Assembly (NCBI GenBank): GCA_023053575.1
Contig: JAKZAP010000008.1
Coordinates: forward strand, 1,327,001-1,391,000
Length of the DNA stretch: 64,000 nt
Direction of reading: 5' to 3'
Source: Branchinecta lynchi
Taxonomy: Eukaryota > Arthropoda > Branchiopoda > Anostraca > Branchinectidae
Below, piece after piece: positions 32,691 to 43,808 of this stretch (positions are counted from its first letter, which is position 1; each line of letters begins with the position of its first letter). The notes beneath the pieces are model-generated. The model was not told the origin of the DNA and searched no databases. It was given only the letters and a program-made list of their open reading frames with translations. Position numbers and translations under genes: made by a program.

Positions 32691-35600
32691 TCCATTTTTA
32701 GCAGAAAGGAGAAGGAGTTGTATCTCATTCTTCATTGTTCTGCTGGACGATTAACGGAATAGGAACCTCACTTCTGCAAACCGTTCTCGTCCCGTTCTGC
32801 TCTGTATCGGGAACAGGTCCTTCAGCAGAATGGATAAAAGCACCCATTTTTTTTTACAAAATTAATGAAGAAGAAAAAGGGTGTAATGGAATTAACCTTC
32901 CTATTTTCAATGACTCAGGAAAATCCAAAATTTGTGGGGAATGCTAACAACGTAGTGAACTTGTGAAACCTTCGACATGAGTGAACAGGACAGGTAGTCT
33001 TGAGGAGTTTCATACTACAATGTTTCATACAACAAACTGTGGGTGAGTGGAAAAGGCACTGAGTATTTGCTGACCCTCAGGCCGCCAAGGGGACCCTAAG
33101 CTATCCAGGAAAAAAAAAATTCAAAAAGTGGTACTCGACGCCGTGTTACAAAGATGATGTCTCTCCCCATGTTTAGAGTAGTTCAGAGACACGACTGACC
33201 CAGGCTCAAACGCGCCTTGAAGATATTCGATCGTCGAACAATGAGTCATTATCTCGGATTAAAAGTGTTCAGTTTTCATGAGTGACTTTGGTCAACTTAT
33301 ATGACGCAACCAGATGGCACAGTTCTGATGAGAAACTGATTTTTTCTGGTTATTTTTCCTGTAGCTCTGGTATCCCTTGGAAAGTCAGGGGGCAGCTGCT
33401 TTGACTGCCTACGGCCTTCACAGGATTTAATCGGCACTGTTCCAGTCCCAAAAATTTCACTAAATCTAAAGTCTGGAGGCGTCTCAACCATCTTTTGAAA
33501 CGTATGCGCAATAGCTTAACCGGTAATGAGAAACAGCGGCTCCCTCTGCTTGCAGACATAAGGATTATTTTTATATAATCCAATTACTTTTGTACTTGTC
33601 ATTTTAATTCGCGTTCGTATTTTGATGAATTGTATTATAAACCGTGAATTGTAAGTAGTGACACTTATGACGAATTGTGTTGCGAGAGCAACACTTTCGT
33701 TTTGTCGTGTTTTTTTTTTTTTTTTTTTTTTTCCTAGTCGCCTACCCGATTTGCGCTTATTCTCACAAAGTGGTAAGGGTCCAGCATGTGCGGTTTTTAT
33801 GGAAAGTGTGGACCTTAGGCCGGATTGATAAATATGACATTACATCTCGGAAAGCTCCGTAGAACTCTTGCCTGGGGCCAAAAAGGATGGTTTTTGCTTG
33901 TAATTGAGCCACAGCCTACAGTGTGCGAACTAAAGTGGAGCTGAATATCCTATGTCAGAGAGGACTATCTGAAGTTATGCAGCCAACCTTTCGTTTCATC
34001 AAACCATGTTTCTGCTTTGGAGTGGAAAGCTCCGTTCTAGCAGGCAAGCAGAAAAGCACCAGCTTTAAACTGAAGATGGACTGAAATCTATAAGTGAGAA
34101 AAATGTGCGGCAGTTCTCTGGCCCCACAACCAATACATCTTCTTTGAGTGAAAAATATAAAAATTTACAGAATAAAAGAAGTGTCGTCATTTTCCCACGG
34201 GTCCAAAAGTGCTGCCATGTATTGTTTCTACCCGTTTCTGTTCGTGATTTCACTGAGTTTATCATTCCATTTCTTACACTTGGGAGTGAGGAAGATAAAT
34301 GGTATCAGGTGGGCCTCTTTAACTTTGAAAGTTCTCGCACTGCTGAAGAAATTAGAGCTTGTCCTTTGCTCCTTTCTAAGTGGTGAAATTAGAAAGTTGG
34401 CCTACGGCAAGAAAGTCAACTTTTTAACTAATACAGATATAATTTTTGTTTCAACGGCATTCGGTAGACCTCGATGAGCTGATCAAAGTTCTTGCCATCT
34501 GTTTTTTGGTACAAAAATTCCTTCATGAGATACAACAGTTTGAAGTTTTAGGGGTTGACAACTTCAGCAGTGAGGTACACACTGAAACCAAAAATAGGCC
34601 GATCCCAGTCGTGTTTTTTGGTACAAAATTCTTTCATGAGATACAACAGTTTGAAAGTTTTTAGGAGTTGACAACTTCAGTAGTGAGGTACACACTGAAA
34701 CCAAAAATAGGCCGATCGCAATCGTGAGACATGTAGGGTACTTGTAAGCAACAGCCGGCTGATAAACTATATATCTTCGGTGATGAGGGGTTAGCAATGT
34801 TTGTAGTTGGTGTACCTATTAATCCTGTTATTTCTTTCCTGTGTATTTGATCGTGAGAACAATTTTGTACTATGTCTATCAAGGGGAGATGGACTTGTAA
34901 GTATGAATCGGTTCGTGATGGGCTAGAAACTTGTGAAAAATTGGTGCACATTTTTTTATCTCTATAAATCAGCGGGTAAGAAAATTAGTCTCCTTGGTCT
35001 ATCACTGTAACGTGGAGGTTCAGTTGCTAGAAGTGGTTCATAAGGGGCTAGAAACTACTGCCGATTGGTGCACATTTTATTTGATCTCTTTAAATCTGAG
35101 GGTAGGAAATCAGTCTCTATGGTCTAACACTATAAGTCAGAATTAAGTCTTTGAGGGGTTGACAACTTTAGTACTAGGGTAAATACTCAAACAAAGAATA
35201 GGCGGAACCCAACTGTGAGACAAGTTAAGAACTTGTAAGTAACAGTCGGCGATTACACCATAATCATCTTCCGGGCTTCCAACTTTTCCTAGTATGTGTA
35301 CCTATTTTATTTCGGGTGTTTTCGATGATAAGAAAAGTTTGGTTCATGTCGTCGTTCAAGAATCGGTTGCTAAGTATTGCCATTTTCATGAGATGCTAGA
35401 ATGGCCTATGTTGATGGTCTTTCACTATAACCTAGAAACAAGTGTTAACGCAACGGATACAGATGATAATGTAAAACAACGATATATGTTACCCAATAAT
35501 TAGTAGAGATATTTTGGTATTTTGAACTAAAACGCTATGGATAGCTTTCTAATGCCAACTAGGTTATATAAGGTAATGTTCCAAGTTTCCACAAGTCACG

Positions 35601-36056
35601 ATGTCTACGATTGAAAAGGATAAAGTTCAACTGGCTGCAAAGTCAATTTAGTCCCTACTTCCGATATTCTGTGTTTTTTTTTCAACGCTGAGGGATAACC
35701 ATGTGATTACAAATTGTGCCATCAGTTCAGAAAAATATTCTGCATGGATTGGAACGTACCATTTTGAAAACCTCGATGGGTTTGCAAATGCAGCATTTAA
35801 CCGTCAGCGAAGAAACACAACCAAAGTGTTCTCTCGCAACACTTTAGTCGGCAAAGCCGAACAAAGGTTGCTGCAACACTTCACGTACCCAGGCAACGTA
35901 GGTCTAGTTACTTTTGTACTTTGTCATTTTAATTCGCGTTCCTATTTTTAATGAATTGTATTTTAAGCCGTGAATTGTATATATAAATCATAGGTTACCA
36001 TTGTAAATATATCCCTTGGTTGATCTTTTAATTTGTAATGACATGTCCAGCACTAT
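32691..36056. other. Long stretch without a recognised gene; small local duplications
   Basis: Contains a T run at 33709-33732; an approximately 111-bp tandem duplication (34502-34720: 'gagatacaacagtttgaa', 'ggtacacactgaaaccaaaa'); and a direct repeat of about 85 bp at 33585-33660 and 35905-35985 ('tcattttaattcgcgtt', 'tgaattgta'), perhaps two tails of one retroelement. Several open frames of 60-110 codons show no domain or splice support. 34840-35170 repeats the words 'ggggctagaaact' and 'gattggtgcacatttt' twice. Confidence 0.4.
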
Positions 36057-36505
36057 TTATGGCAAAGGGCAAGTGCCATAGCGATTGTAAATTCTGTCCG
36101 TCAGTCAGTCGGTCTGTCCGTCTGTCGGTCCCGGTTTTGCTAGTTCGGGCACTTCCAGATAAGCTAGGACGATGAAACTTGGCAGGCATATCAGGGACCG
36201 GACCAGACTAAACTAGAAATAGTCGCTTCACCGATCCGACCATCTGGAGGGGAGTGGACGGATGGGGAATCCGGAAAAATTAGGAAAAATTGAGATATTT
36301 TTAGCTTACGAACAGGTGATCGGATCTTAATGAAACTTGATATTTGGAAGGATCTCGTGTCTTGGACGTTCCATTTTAAATCCAGACCGGATCCGGTGAC
36401 ACTGGGGGGGGGGGGAAGTTGTAGGGGGAAACCGGAAATCTTGGAAAACGCTTAGAGTGGAGAGATCCGGATGAAACTTGGTGGAAAGAACAAGCACAAG
36501 TCCTA

Positions 36506-36716
36506 ACCTGATTCACCCTTACGACCCTCTGCGGACATTTTTTGTTATTGATACTGGTTAGATAGTTCATGTTGTTTTGTTTATTTTGTTTGTTGTTGTT
36601 TTTTCGTTATTTATCGTTTTGTTTCTTTTATAATACTCCGTATTTTGTGTTCTACACTTTACGGGTAATAAAGTTCATTCATTCATTCATTCATTCATTC
36701 ATTCATTCATTCATTC
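36506..36716 (+). mobile_element. 5'-truncated LINE tail with (ATTC)n and target duplication
   Basis: About 210 bp ending 'gggtaataaagttc' and an (attc)n run (36674-36716). The flanks are identical: ACAAGTCCTA at 36496-36505 and again at 36717-36726. Removing the insert restores the R1 unit text 'gcacaagtcctagatacg'. The tail repeat, truncation and target-site duplication together mark target-primed reverse transcription. Confidence 0.85.
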
Positions 36717-38408
36717 ACAAGTCCTAGATACGTGATTGACATAACTAGAACGGATCTGCTTACTTTGGGGAGTTGGGGGGGGGGGTCCAAATTTCGAGTG
36801 ATCCCGCGAGTTCGGTGCTTCCTCATATTCTAGGACGATGATAATTGGCAGGCATGTCAGGGACTCGACCAGATTAAATAGGAAATAGTCACTTCCCCGA
36901 TCCGACCATCTGGGGGGGGGGGTGGAGGGATTGAGGTATTTTTAACTTGCGAACGGGTGATCGGATCTTGATGAAAGTTGATATTTAGGATGACCTCCTG
37001 TCTCAGACTTCCACTTTAAATCTGCACCGGATCCAATAACACTGGGGGGGGGGGGGGGGGGTTGGAGGAGGGAACAGGAAATCTTGAGAAACGCTTAGAG
37101 TGGAGGGATCCGGATGAAATCCTAGATCCTAGATACGTCATTGACATAACCTGACCGGATTCGGGCACTGCGGGGGAGCTGGGGGGGGGGGGGTCCGGAT
37201 TTCTAGCGATCCCGCGACTTCGGCATACTTCGTGATGTGCTAGGACGATGAAACTTGGCAGGTATGTCAGGGAACCAAGCAGATTGACTTAAGAATAGTC
37301 GTTGACCCGATAAGACCATTGTGGGGGGAGTGGATGGATGCGGAGTCCGGAATCTAGTGGCATGCATAACTTTTGAACAGGGGATCGGATTTAAATGAAA
37401 CTTGTCAGGAGTCGGGTTCGATACCTGTGGGGGATGGGGACTCAAGAAACGCTTAAAGCAGAGGGATTGAGACGGAACTTAATGGAGAGAACAAGCATCA
37501 GGTCGAGATACGAAATTGACGGAGCCGAATGGTTTTGGGGCTCTGTGGGGGGAGTTGGAGGGGGATTTCTGGAATTCCGGTAGTCGCGAGTTACAATATT
37601 TCCAGATGTACTATAAGAAAACGAAACCTTGCATTCATATTATTGACCCGACTTGATTGACTTGAGAACTAGGTACAATATACCCCCGGAAACTTCCGTT
37701 CCTAGACCCGAGAATTTTTGGGGGAGCGAGGGAAGGGAAATATGGAAATTGACTTCCGCAAATTGCGAACGAGTGGTCTGATTCAAATGAAACTTAATGG
37801 GTTGATAAGAATCAATGACATAGCCATGTGAAACATGCGTTCGAACTACATGCGACCACGGTTGAGGGAATTGAAGGGGGAGGAGGGGGGGGGGACGGTA
37901 ACTTTTGACATGTAAAGAAACAAAACGGATGGACCGAATGAGATACAAGTTCGACAGTGCCGAGTTTATGCAGCATAGATTTGTTATTTGGCAACCGGGC
38001 CGGATTCGGCCAAGGTAGGGGGGGGGGGGGGGTACCGGAAATTTGCAGATAGACTATGCTCCGATTTCAGTAAAACTTTATGGACGGGAAGAGGGGATTA
38101 AAGGATACGACGTATATGTTTCTACGTCCACTTCAGCCACAGTGGGGGGAGTTGGAGGGAGATTGCCGGGAACTTTAGGCTTGCATATGGGTCAATCGAG
38201 TGCATCAGATTAACTGAAACTCCGGATATAGGCAGAGCATATACCCTAGGTGACATATTTTAGGGTCCGAAACGGATCCGACAACGGTGGTGGGGGGGGG
38301 ATACCAGAATTTTCCAAAAATGCTTAGATTCGAATGAAACCTGATAGATGGAATAAAATAAGATGCTTTAGGCGATCCATTTTGAGTCCAAACCAGATTC
38401 AGCCACGG

Positions 38409-38700
38409 TAGTAAATTATGCCGGACTCTCTGTTCACGGTCGGGGTTTAAACTGGGGACGCCCGCGAAGAGGTCGCGGACTGGAAGAGTGACCGTGATCG
38501 GAAACAAAAATGGATATAAATCCACCTAACCATTTATCCTTATTTACTTTTCCTTCACTTCCTTCTCTTTGACTCCCAACTCTCAGCCATTCAACCACCG
38601 ACTGAAGAGGTATACCCCCGTCCGCTCTCTCCGAGTCCGGCCTAGTAAATTATGCCTGACTCTCCGTTCACGGTCGGGGTTTAAACTGGGGACGCCCGCC
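38409..38700. repeat. 55-bp direct repeat pair at the 3' side of the DIRS-like element
   Basis: Two copies, offset 233 bp, differing at about two positions (gccggactctct / gcctgactctcc). The text between them is unique in the window. This arrangement resembles the terminal part of split direct repeats in Ngaro/PAT elements. Confidence 0.65.
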
Positions 38701-38826
38701 AATCCCTCTCTACCCTTCATCACAACCTATTTAATACTTTCCAACACCAACCCCAGCCCAATACCAACCCAAAAAGGGGGGGGGGGGTGAAATTTTTTGA
38801 ACTCAAATACGTACACATTAACAACG

Positions 38827-39990
38827 TTACCCTAAAAAAAAAACAGGGTCACATAATGCTGGATCGTCAAACTGTAGAGGTCTAACCGAGGTACTGGCTT
38901 CAGACCAGAGTTGTTGCCCCTCTGACAACTGAACCAAACGATCCGATGCTGTATATCGCTCAAGCATAACAGAACTTTTCCAACCAACAAAAGATTGTAC
39001 TAGACCTACCTCGGTCCCGGAATTCAACAGCGTAATTGCGGCCCCAGCGCGGATACTGTGAGGCGTTTCTCCTTGATATAGACCCAATGACTTGATGGAC
39101 TCCTTCAACGAATAATACATATCATCATATAAAATATGCCCATTCAAATTTCCCACCAATATTCTTGGGAACAAAAAAGATTTTTCAAGCTTAAAACCCT
39201 GGCAATTTGCAAAATGTATATACTCAGAAAGAGCTTTCACAGGGCAAAGATTCTTGTCCGAAAATTCGTGAATTTCTAAAATCCGTCCAGTCACATTTTT
39301 CAAGGACTTACCTTCCGATTGCAATAAAACAAAACCCCTGCCTTCTTTCCCTTTTCGCAAAGAACTACTGGGCAATCTATTCAAATCCGAAAAACGCGCC
39401 CCGGTAAAATACTGCAACAAAACAAAAGCCTTATTTCTAAAATTCACAAACTTCTTTGCTTGGCAACTCTCGACTCGAGATAACCTGCCATAATGATCGG
39501 CGACACACTTTAATGTTGCTAAAGACATCGGTACCGCCTGCTTGACTGGCGTCATGGCATCTTTTTGTTCGTCTCTGACGGACTTCTGATACGATTTCAC
39601 TTCTCCGGATAAAACAGGATTTCCGAAACCAGTTTGGGAACTATACTCGCCCGTTATCCCTTCCTCTCAAAAAATAGCAGACAACTCCCCGCACATGGAA
39701 GAAACTGTATCAGCATGTAACCGGACTGGGCAAGGGCAAGCGTTTCTGTCCCTAGCCTCAAGCCTACAATCAAGATCATGTACTCTTGTTCTACCACCAC
39801 CATCTTTATCTATTAAGAAACGCACAACATCCGTAGGGGTGGCGTCCGACAATGTTACATCGGAGCCCCGAAATGACTTCAAAAATGTGATGAAGCGGTG
39901 TTTTAAAGCCTCCTTTTGCTTTCCGTACTTCGTACTCTTTGAACGTGCCTGCAGCTGCAAACGCCTTTGTTCAATACGGCCCAAACGATC
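38827..39990 (-). pseudogene. Tyrosine recombinase of the DIRS-like element (one in-frame TGA)
   Basis: Integrates the cDNA circle by phage-integrase-type recombination. The frame runs from about 39990 (acceptor-like ttggttttag just before) to 38827, about 388 codons, broken by TGA at 39669-39667; both sides are in the same frame. The N-terminal core-binding part is upstream of the stop. Downstream: first catalytic Arg in TGARFSDLNRL, H-x-x-R in HSIRAGAAITLL, and GWKSSVMLERYT with the nucleophilic Tyr. Catalytic residues look intact. The stop could be a mutation or sequencing error; the flanks (GELSAIF and EEGITGEY) continue the family's pattern. Confidence 0.85.
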
Positions 39991-40062
39991 CTAAAACCAA
40001 CGATCACATTATAGAAAATCGGTAATAAATATATATATTTACATGCCAGGAACAAACAACAC

Positions 40063-42159
40063 TCAAACTTTACCCCAGCAAGACATACGAACGGCGTATA
40101 AATCAAACGGCAACTTTCTAGGAACATAACCCGACTTTGACGGGAAAAGAAGGGGGCCTATCTCTCCTCGCGAACCTAACCGAAGCCAACTGATTGCACG
40201 TTTGCAAACCGTTGGCCACCAAAACGGCGTTTTTGGCGTAAGGGGTACCACCAAAGTATATGGACTATTTACACCACTCTCCAAGTGCTGTATGACTGAC
40301 GGGATCATTGCAAACGGTGGAAACACATAATTATTCCCTGCCGGGATACTACTAGCAAAGAAATCGTTTCCAGAAGACCCCGGCAGTGGAAACGGTGAAA
40401 AATGCGGCAAAACTGTTCCACTCGCATTTTTCATAGCGTTGGAATCCAACGCCATCAAATCAAAGGTGTGTCCACCCTTCCCACCGAACCACTTTTCGAC
40501 CTTTTGCCACGTATGACTAGACAAGGTAGCATCAGCTTGGTCAATAACGCGAGACGGGTAATCCGCTACATTGTCACCCGAACGGACAAATTCTAAGTTC
40601 AACCGGACATTAAAACGAACAGCAGATGAAAATATTGATTTTACCGCCCTTTCCATTTCCTCAGAAATTCCCTTTCCGGAATTCCATCTAACTACCAAAG
40701 CCTGATTATCCACAAACACTCTGACTGTAGAATTACGGATCCTCTCCCCAACAGCTTCTAGAACATTTCTAAGGGCTAGTGCTTCTTTAGCACAAATTCC
40801 CAGATCCTGCTCCTCGACACTCCAGATGTCGCGAACATAGAACGGTTCGACCCCAGCCATCGCCACATGGCCTCCCCACGAAAATCCCGATGCGTCGGTA
40901 AACATTTTAACCAGTATGTGCTTTTCACTATCCCAAGGGAATACCTTAGGCGCGTCACGAACAAAACGCCAAAAACAGAGTTCTTGGCGTAAAGGGTCGG
41001 TCAGTTTTACATTACCGTCCCCACAAGAAGCGATAGCCCTTGAACATTGAGAAATGAACAACCTGGCATGTGGGAATGCCTGCTGCAAGGAAATCGCGTA
41101 GCCCGAAAACTTCTGTATCTCTCTTAATGGGACAGTGCGATGCTTGTCTGCGAGAAGGCGCTCTACCAACGACAACATTTTTTCTACTTTGTCAGATGGA
41201 ATAACAAACGCAGGTATAGTCGTATCAATGACCATACCGAGGTAGCGCAGACACCTTGTAGGCACAAGAACTGATTTTATCGAACGCGTATATCCCAAAA
41301 TACTGTAGACAGCCGCTGCCTTTTTTATGAGAGAAGACGCCGACGACGTTGCTGACGTCGACACGAGACTATCGTCAATATACCGTCCGATATTTATCCG
41401 CATTGTTCTAAGCAAATACACGGGCATGTTACCGAGCATCTGATACGCGAATCCAGATAAAGCGTAGCCAAATGGTAACACATTGAAAACGAAATACACA
41501 TTGTCCCACATGACCCCGAAGAATTCTCTAGACTCATTTGACAACGCGACATGATCGTATGCCGATTTCTCCTCCAACAGGCCCAGCCAGTCTCCAGCTC
41601 GCACAATCTTGCGAACTTCTCTCAATCCCTCAAGGGCAAAGTTCCTTTCTTTAGTCCACAAATTCACGTACCGCGCGTCCAAGACTAAACGAGGCTTTTT
41701 GGGTTCCAAGCCCAAAGGCAATACCAACCTTGGCGGCTGTACCTCCCCAACGGTACCCCACACAGATATCGAACCGTTCCGAATTCGCTCGGTAAGCGTT
41801 TCTGTAACGAAATCGGAGTGATTCTTTAGCGAATCATGATTTTTGAAAATTCGCGGGGGTGGGAAATCACCGTCGTACGAAACACCCTTAAAAGATCCCT
41901 TGAAATTCTGAAAATGTTCCTGTGAATTAAAACCACTTCTGACCCACACGAGTCCTTCATCGAAATCATCACTATCAGGCAACTTTTCTCTCAAAGCTTC
42001 CCAGTCTTGGAGCCTGGCGTTCAGCCTCCCCGCCACAAAATATTCCGAAGAGTTTTCTGGTAATGCAAAATCAAAAGAATCACGGTCCTCAAAACATTCC
42101 GCTGTCAAATCTCTGTTATGGCATACTGCTTCATGACGCAATCCTCGAAGTGCATTCAC
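40063..42159 (-). CDS. Reverse transcriptase-RNase H of the DIRS-like element
   Basis: 698 residues, uninterrupted. RT fingers include LVLPLGLEPKKPRLVLDARY; the active site is IGRYIDDSLVS (YxDD). RNase H follows with FTDASGFSWGG, the LALRNVLEAV helix and RVFVDNQALV, then NVADYPSR. The C-terminal part (YVFPPFAMIPSVIQHL, LVVPLTPKTPFWWP) is the post-RNase H domain typical of DIRS-group elements. The frame stays open above the first ATG to about 42180, just after an acceptor-like gtatattttag, so the real start may come from splicing. At the 3' end TGG-G|gtaaag may be a donor (see findings). Confidence 0.9.
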   Translation of the reverse strand: MNALRGLRHEAVCHNRDLTAECFEDRDSFDFALPENSSEYFVAGRLNARLQDWEALREKLPDSDDFDEGLVWVRSGFNSQEHFQNFKGSFKGVSYDGDFPPPRIFKNHDSLKNHSDFVTETLTERIRNGSISVWGTVGEVQPPRLVLPLGLEPKKPRLVLDARYVNLWTKERNFALEGLREVRKIVRAGDWLGLLEEKSAYDHVALSNESREFFGVMWDNVYFVFNVLPFGYALSGFAYQMLGNMPVYLLRTMRINIGRYIDDSLVSTSATSSASSLIKKAAAVYSILGYTRSIKSVLVPTRCLRYLGMVIDTTIPAFVIPSDKVEKMLSLVERLLADKHRTVPLREIQKFSGYAISLQQAFPHARLFISQCSRAIASCGDGNVKLTDPLRQELCFWRFVRDAPKVFPWDSEKHILVKMFTDASGFSWGGHVAMAGVEPFYVRDIWSVEEQDLGICAKEALALRNVLEAVGERIRNSTVRVFVDNQALVVRWNSGKGISEEMERAVKSIFSSAVRFNVRLNLEFVRSGDNVADYPSRVIDQADATLSSHTWQKVEKWFGGKGGHTFDLMALDSNAMKNASGTVLPHFSPFPLPGSSGNDFFASSIPAGNNYVFPPFAMIPSVIQHLESGVNSPYTLVVPLTPKTPFWWPTVCKRAISWLRLGSRGEIGPLLFPSKSGYVPRKLPFDLYAVRMSCWGKV

Positions 42160-42214
42160 CCACCAACCGCATTCTAATCGCTAAAATATACCCTAATTAG
42201 TAAAAGTTTTAACC

Positions 42215-42372
42215 CTTTGCACCCTCACTGAGGCCAACGAACCTGAAAACAAACAAACAAACCATACCCCTTTGTGAAACCAGCTGCGGTCACCCTTTGC
42301 TCCGAAGATCGAGCCAATGAACTCAAATAAACAAACAAACTATACCCTTTCTGGGTAGCCAGCTGCGGTCCG
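42215..42372. repeat. Direct repeat between gag and RT
   Basis: Two diverged copies of about 75-80 bp ('ccctttgc', 'gccaa', 'aacaaacaaac', 'atacccct', 'ccagctgcggtc'). Non-coding spacer of the DIRS-like element; the rest of 42160-42542 holds no recognised feature. Confidence 0.5.
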
Positions 42373-42542
42373 AAATAAAAAAAAAAAAAATGTGAAAACC
42401 CAAAGGGACCTTTAAATGTTGGTTCATTGACATTAATTACACCGTTCGCTTAACGACCCACAAGGGATAGAATTGTCAAAAACTTTGATCTCACATCAGA
42501 TAACATTTATTAGTCAACTATTAGACACAACAACTAGGAATT

Positions 42543-43025
42543 TCAATCTCTCCTCCCAGCCATCGGGGGCTTAACCGATGGTCTTTCCGAGTTGCCCGTA
42601 CATTGACGGGCAAAATGTCCAGTTTCCCCGCACCGAAAACACGACAAAGCACCTGCCTGCCGGTAGGGCCTTTTGCCAAAATGAGGTGGCGTGCCACCCC
42701 CCGACCGCTTCCTGCACTTCTCCAGCGCCTTCACAATCTCCTTATCCGCCGCACTTCCGTATAAATCGATCACTAAGGATGAAAGACCCGGGCTCCCCTT
42801 CTCGGATCGCACCGCCTCAGCGTAATCAAATAATTTTGCAGCCTCCTCGCCGCCTACCTCTTTCTCCATCGCCTGAGCCAACTCCGAAGCCAGGGTTACA
42901 ACCTTATGCTGCCGAAACTCGTCCCTCGGCTTCTTCGCCTCCGCAATTAGGTCCGCTTTTAATTCAGCCGACGGTCTCCTGGCGGCGGCAAGCTTGCTCT
43001 CCAGCCTTGCAATTCGATCAATCAT
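42543..43025 (-). CDS. gag-like protein with CCHC zinc knuckle (main exon)
   Basis: 160 residues: N-terminal coiled-coil-like MIDRIARLESKLAAARR, a helical middle, a basic linker (KCRKRSGGGT), then a CX2CX4HX4C knuckle (CFRCGETGHFARQC) for nucleic-acid binding, ending in TGA. An acceptor-like cgcaaatctttttag abuts the ATG, and a compatible phase-0 donor is at 43625, suggesting an upstream coding exon. The plus-strand frame opposite is its antisense shadow. Confidence 0.8.
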   Translation of the reverse strand: MIDRIARLESKLAAARRPSAELKADLIAEAKKPRDEFRQHKVVTLASELAQAMEKEVGGEEAAKLFDYAEAVRSEKGSPGLSSLVIDLYGSAADKEIVKALEKCRKRSGGGTPPHFGKRPYRQAGALSCFRCGETGHFARQCTGNSERPSVKPPMAGRRD

Positions 43026-43082
43026 CTAAAAAGATTTGCGTCAAAAACGATCTCAAGACCCCCGCCGCGTCGCTGAAAGCAA

Positions 43083-43225
43083 CGGCAACCTCCAGCATAT
43101 TCGCTCCAACGAATCGGGTTTTCCGGCAACCTCCAGCCTATTCGCTTCAACGAATCGGGTTTTCCGGCAACCTCCAGCCTGCTCAATCCAACAAATCGGG
43201 TTTTCCGGCAACCTCCAGCCTATTA
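43083..43225. repeat. 41-bp tandem repeat inside the putative gag intron
   Basis: Starts of 'cggcaacctccagc' at 43083, 43124, 43165 and 43206 give an exact 41-bp period over about 3.5 copies; each holds 'caa(c/a)(g/a)aatcgggtttt'. No coding role seen. Confidence 0.8.
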
Positions 43226-43625
43226 ACTTTCCGCCTTCAGAAATTTATGACTCCCCATTCCGCTACAACTTATACCTAGGTCAATATATTTTTATCATTT
43301 TTCATCAAAATGAAATCATGGGAAATAAATCTTAATTTTCCAAAAATATTTTTTTTTTTTTTTTTTTAGCTTCTTTGTTTATATTTTATTTTTATTTTAT
43401 TTTTTTTTCATTCATCTACTTTTACTTCAAATAATATACCACGTGGTCTCACAAACTCCCTTATGGTAGCTTATCACAGCACGGTCTCAATACGGACCCT
43501 GCCATACCAAAATCCGAGAAAAAAGGCAGACTGCCATGTCCTTCCTAGCTCACCGAATTTAACTATCCTCCTCCACACACGGATCAAATCACGATACCTG
43601 TTTAGCCATACAAATTCATATTTAC

Positions 43626-43808
43626 CTGGTCAGACTCGGTAGCCTGGCTCGAGCCCAACGCAATCGCTCTGCCATCCTGACCTTGGGCTGCCGCCGACTG
43701 TGCCGCCACGGGAGCAGCCTGTGAAGGGACTGCCGAAGCGATGATTACGTTAGCCAACTTGGCCAACGTACTAGGGGAAACAGCGGAGTACCGGAAATCG
43801 TGTAGCAT
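43626..43808 (-). CDS. Putative 5' gag exon of the DIRS-like element
   Basis: 61 codons, Ala/Gln-rich (SAVPSQAAPVAAQSAAAQG), reading to SDQ at a CAG|gtaaat donor in phase 0. Joining to 43025 in phase 0 would give a gag of about 220 residues. Only splice sites and composition support it. The first ATG lies at the edge of the flanking R1 sequence, so the true 5' end may differ. Confidence 0.45.

Larger units (their letters stand above)
38409..43808 (-). mobile_element. DIRS/Ngaro-like tyrosine-recombinase retrotransposon
   Basis: Minus-strand order gag (CCHC), RT-RNase H, tyrosine recombinase, no DDE integrase and no protease recognised: the DIRS order. It sits inside an R1 unit series. The 3' side (low coordinates) holds two copies of a roughly 55-bp direct repeat (38409-38460 and 38642-38700: 'taaattatgcc', 'gttcacggtcggggtttaaa', 'ctggggacgcccgc'), possibly the B1/B2 part of split direct repeats; a matching A1 at the gag end was not found. 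Coding regions are largely open, so insertion looks fairly recent, but one stop interrupts the recombinase. Exact ends are approximate. Confidence 0.8.

Noticed and set aside
34065..34951. Overlapping frames of 66-109 codons on both strands
   Set aside because: They come from a local 111-bp duplication and give different proteins in each frame; none has a domain or splice sites.
39991..40073. 83-bp RT-recombinase intron as an established feature
   Set aside because: Splice sites look good but joining them shifts the reading frame by two bases; left as a hypothesis in the findings.
42578..43335. 233-codon plus-strand frame rich in Pro/Ser/Gln
   Set aside because: Antisense of the gag exon (with its zinc knuckle) and of the 41-bp tandem repeat.
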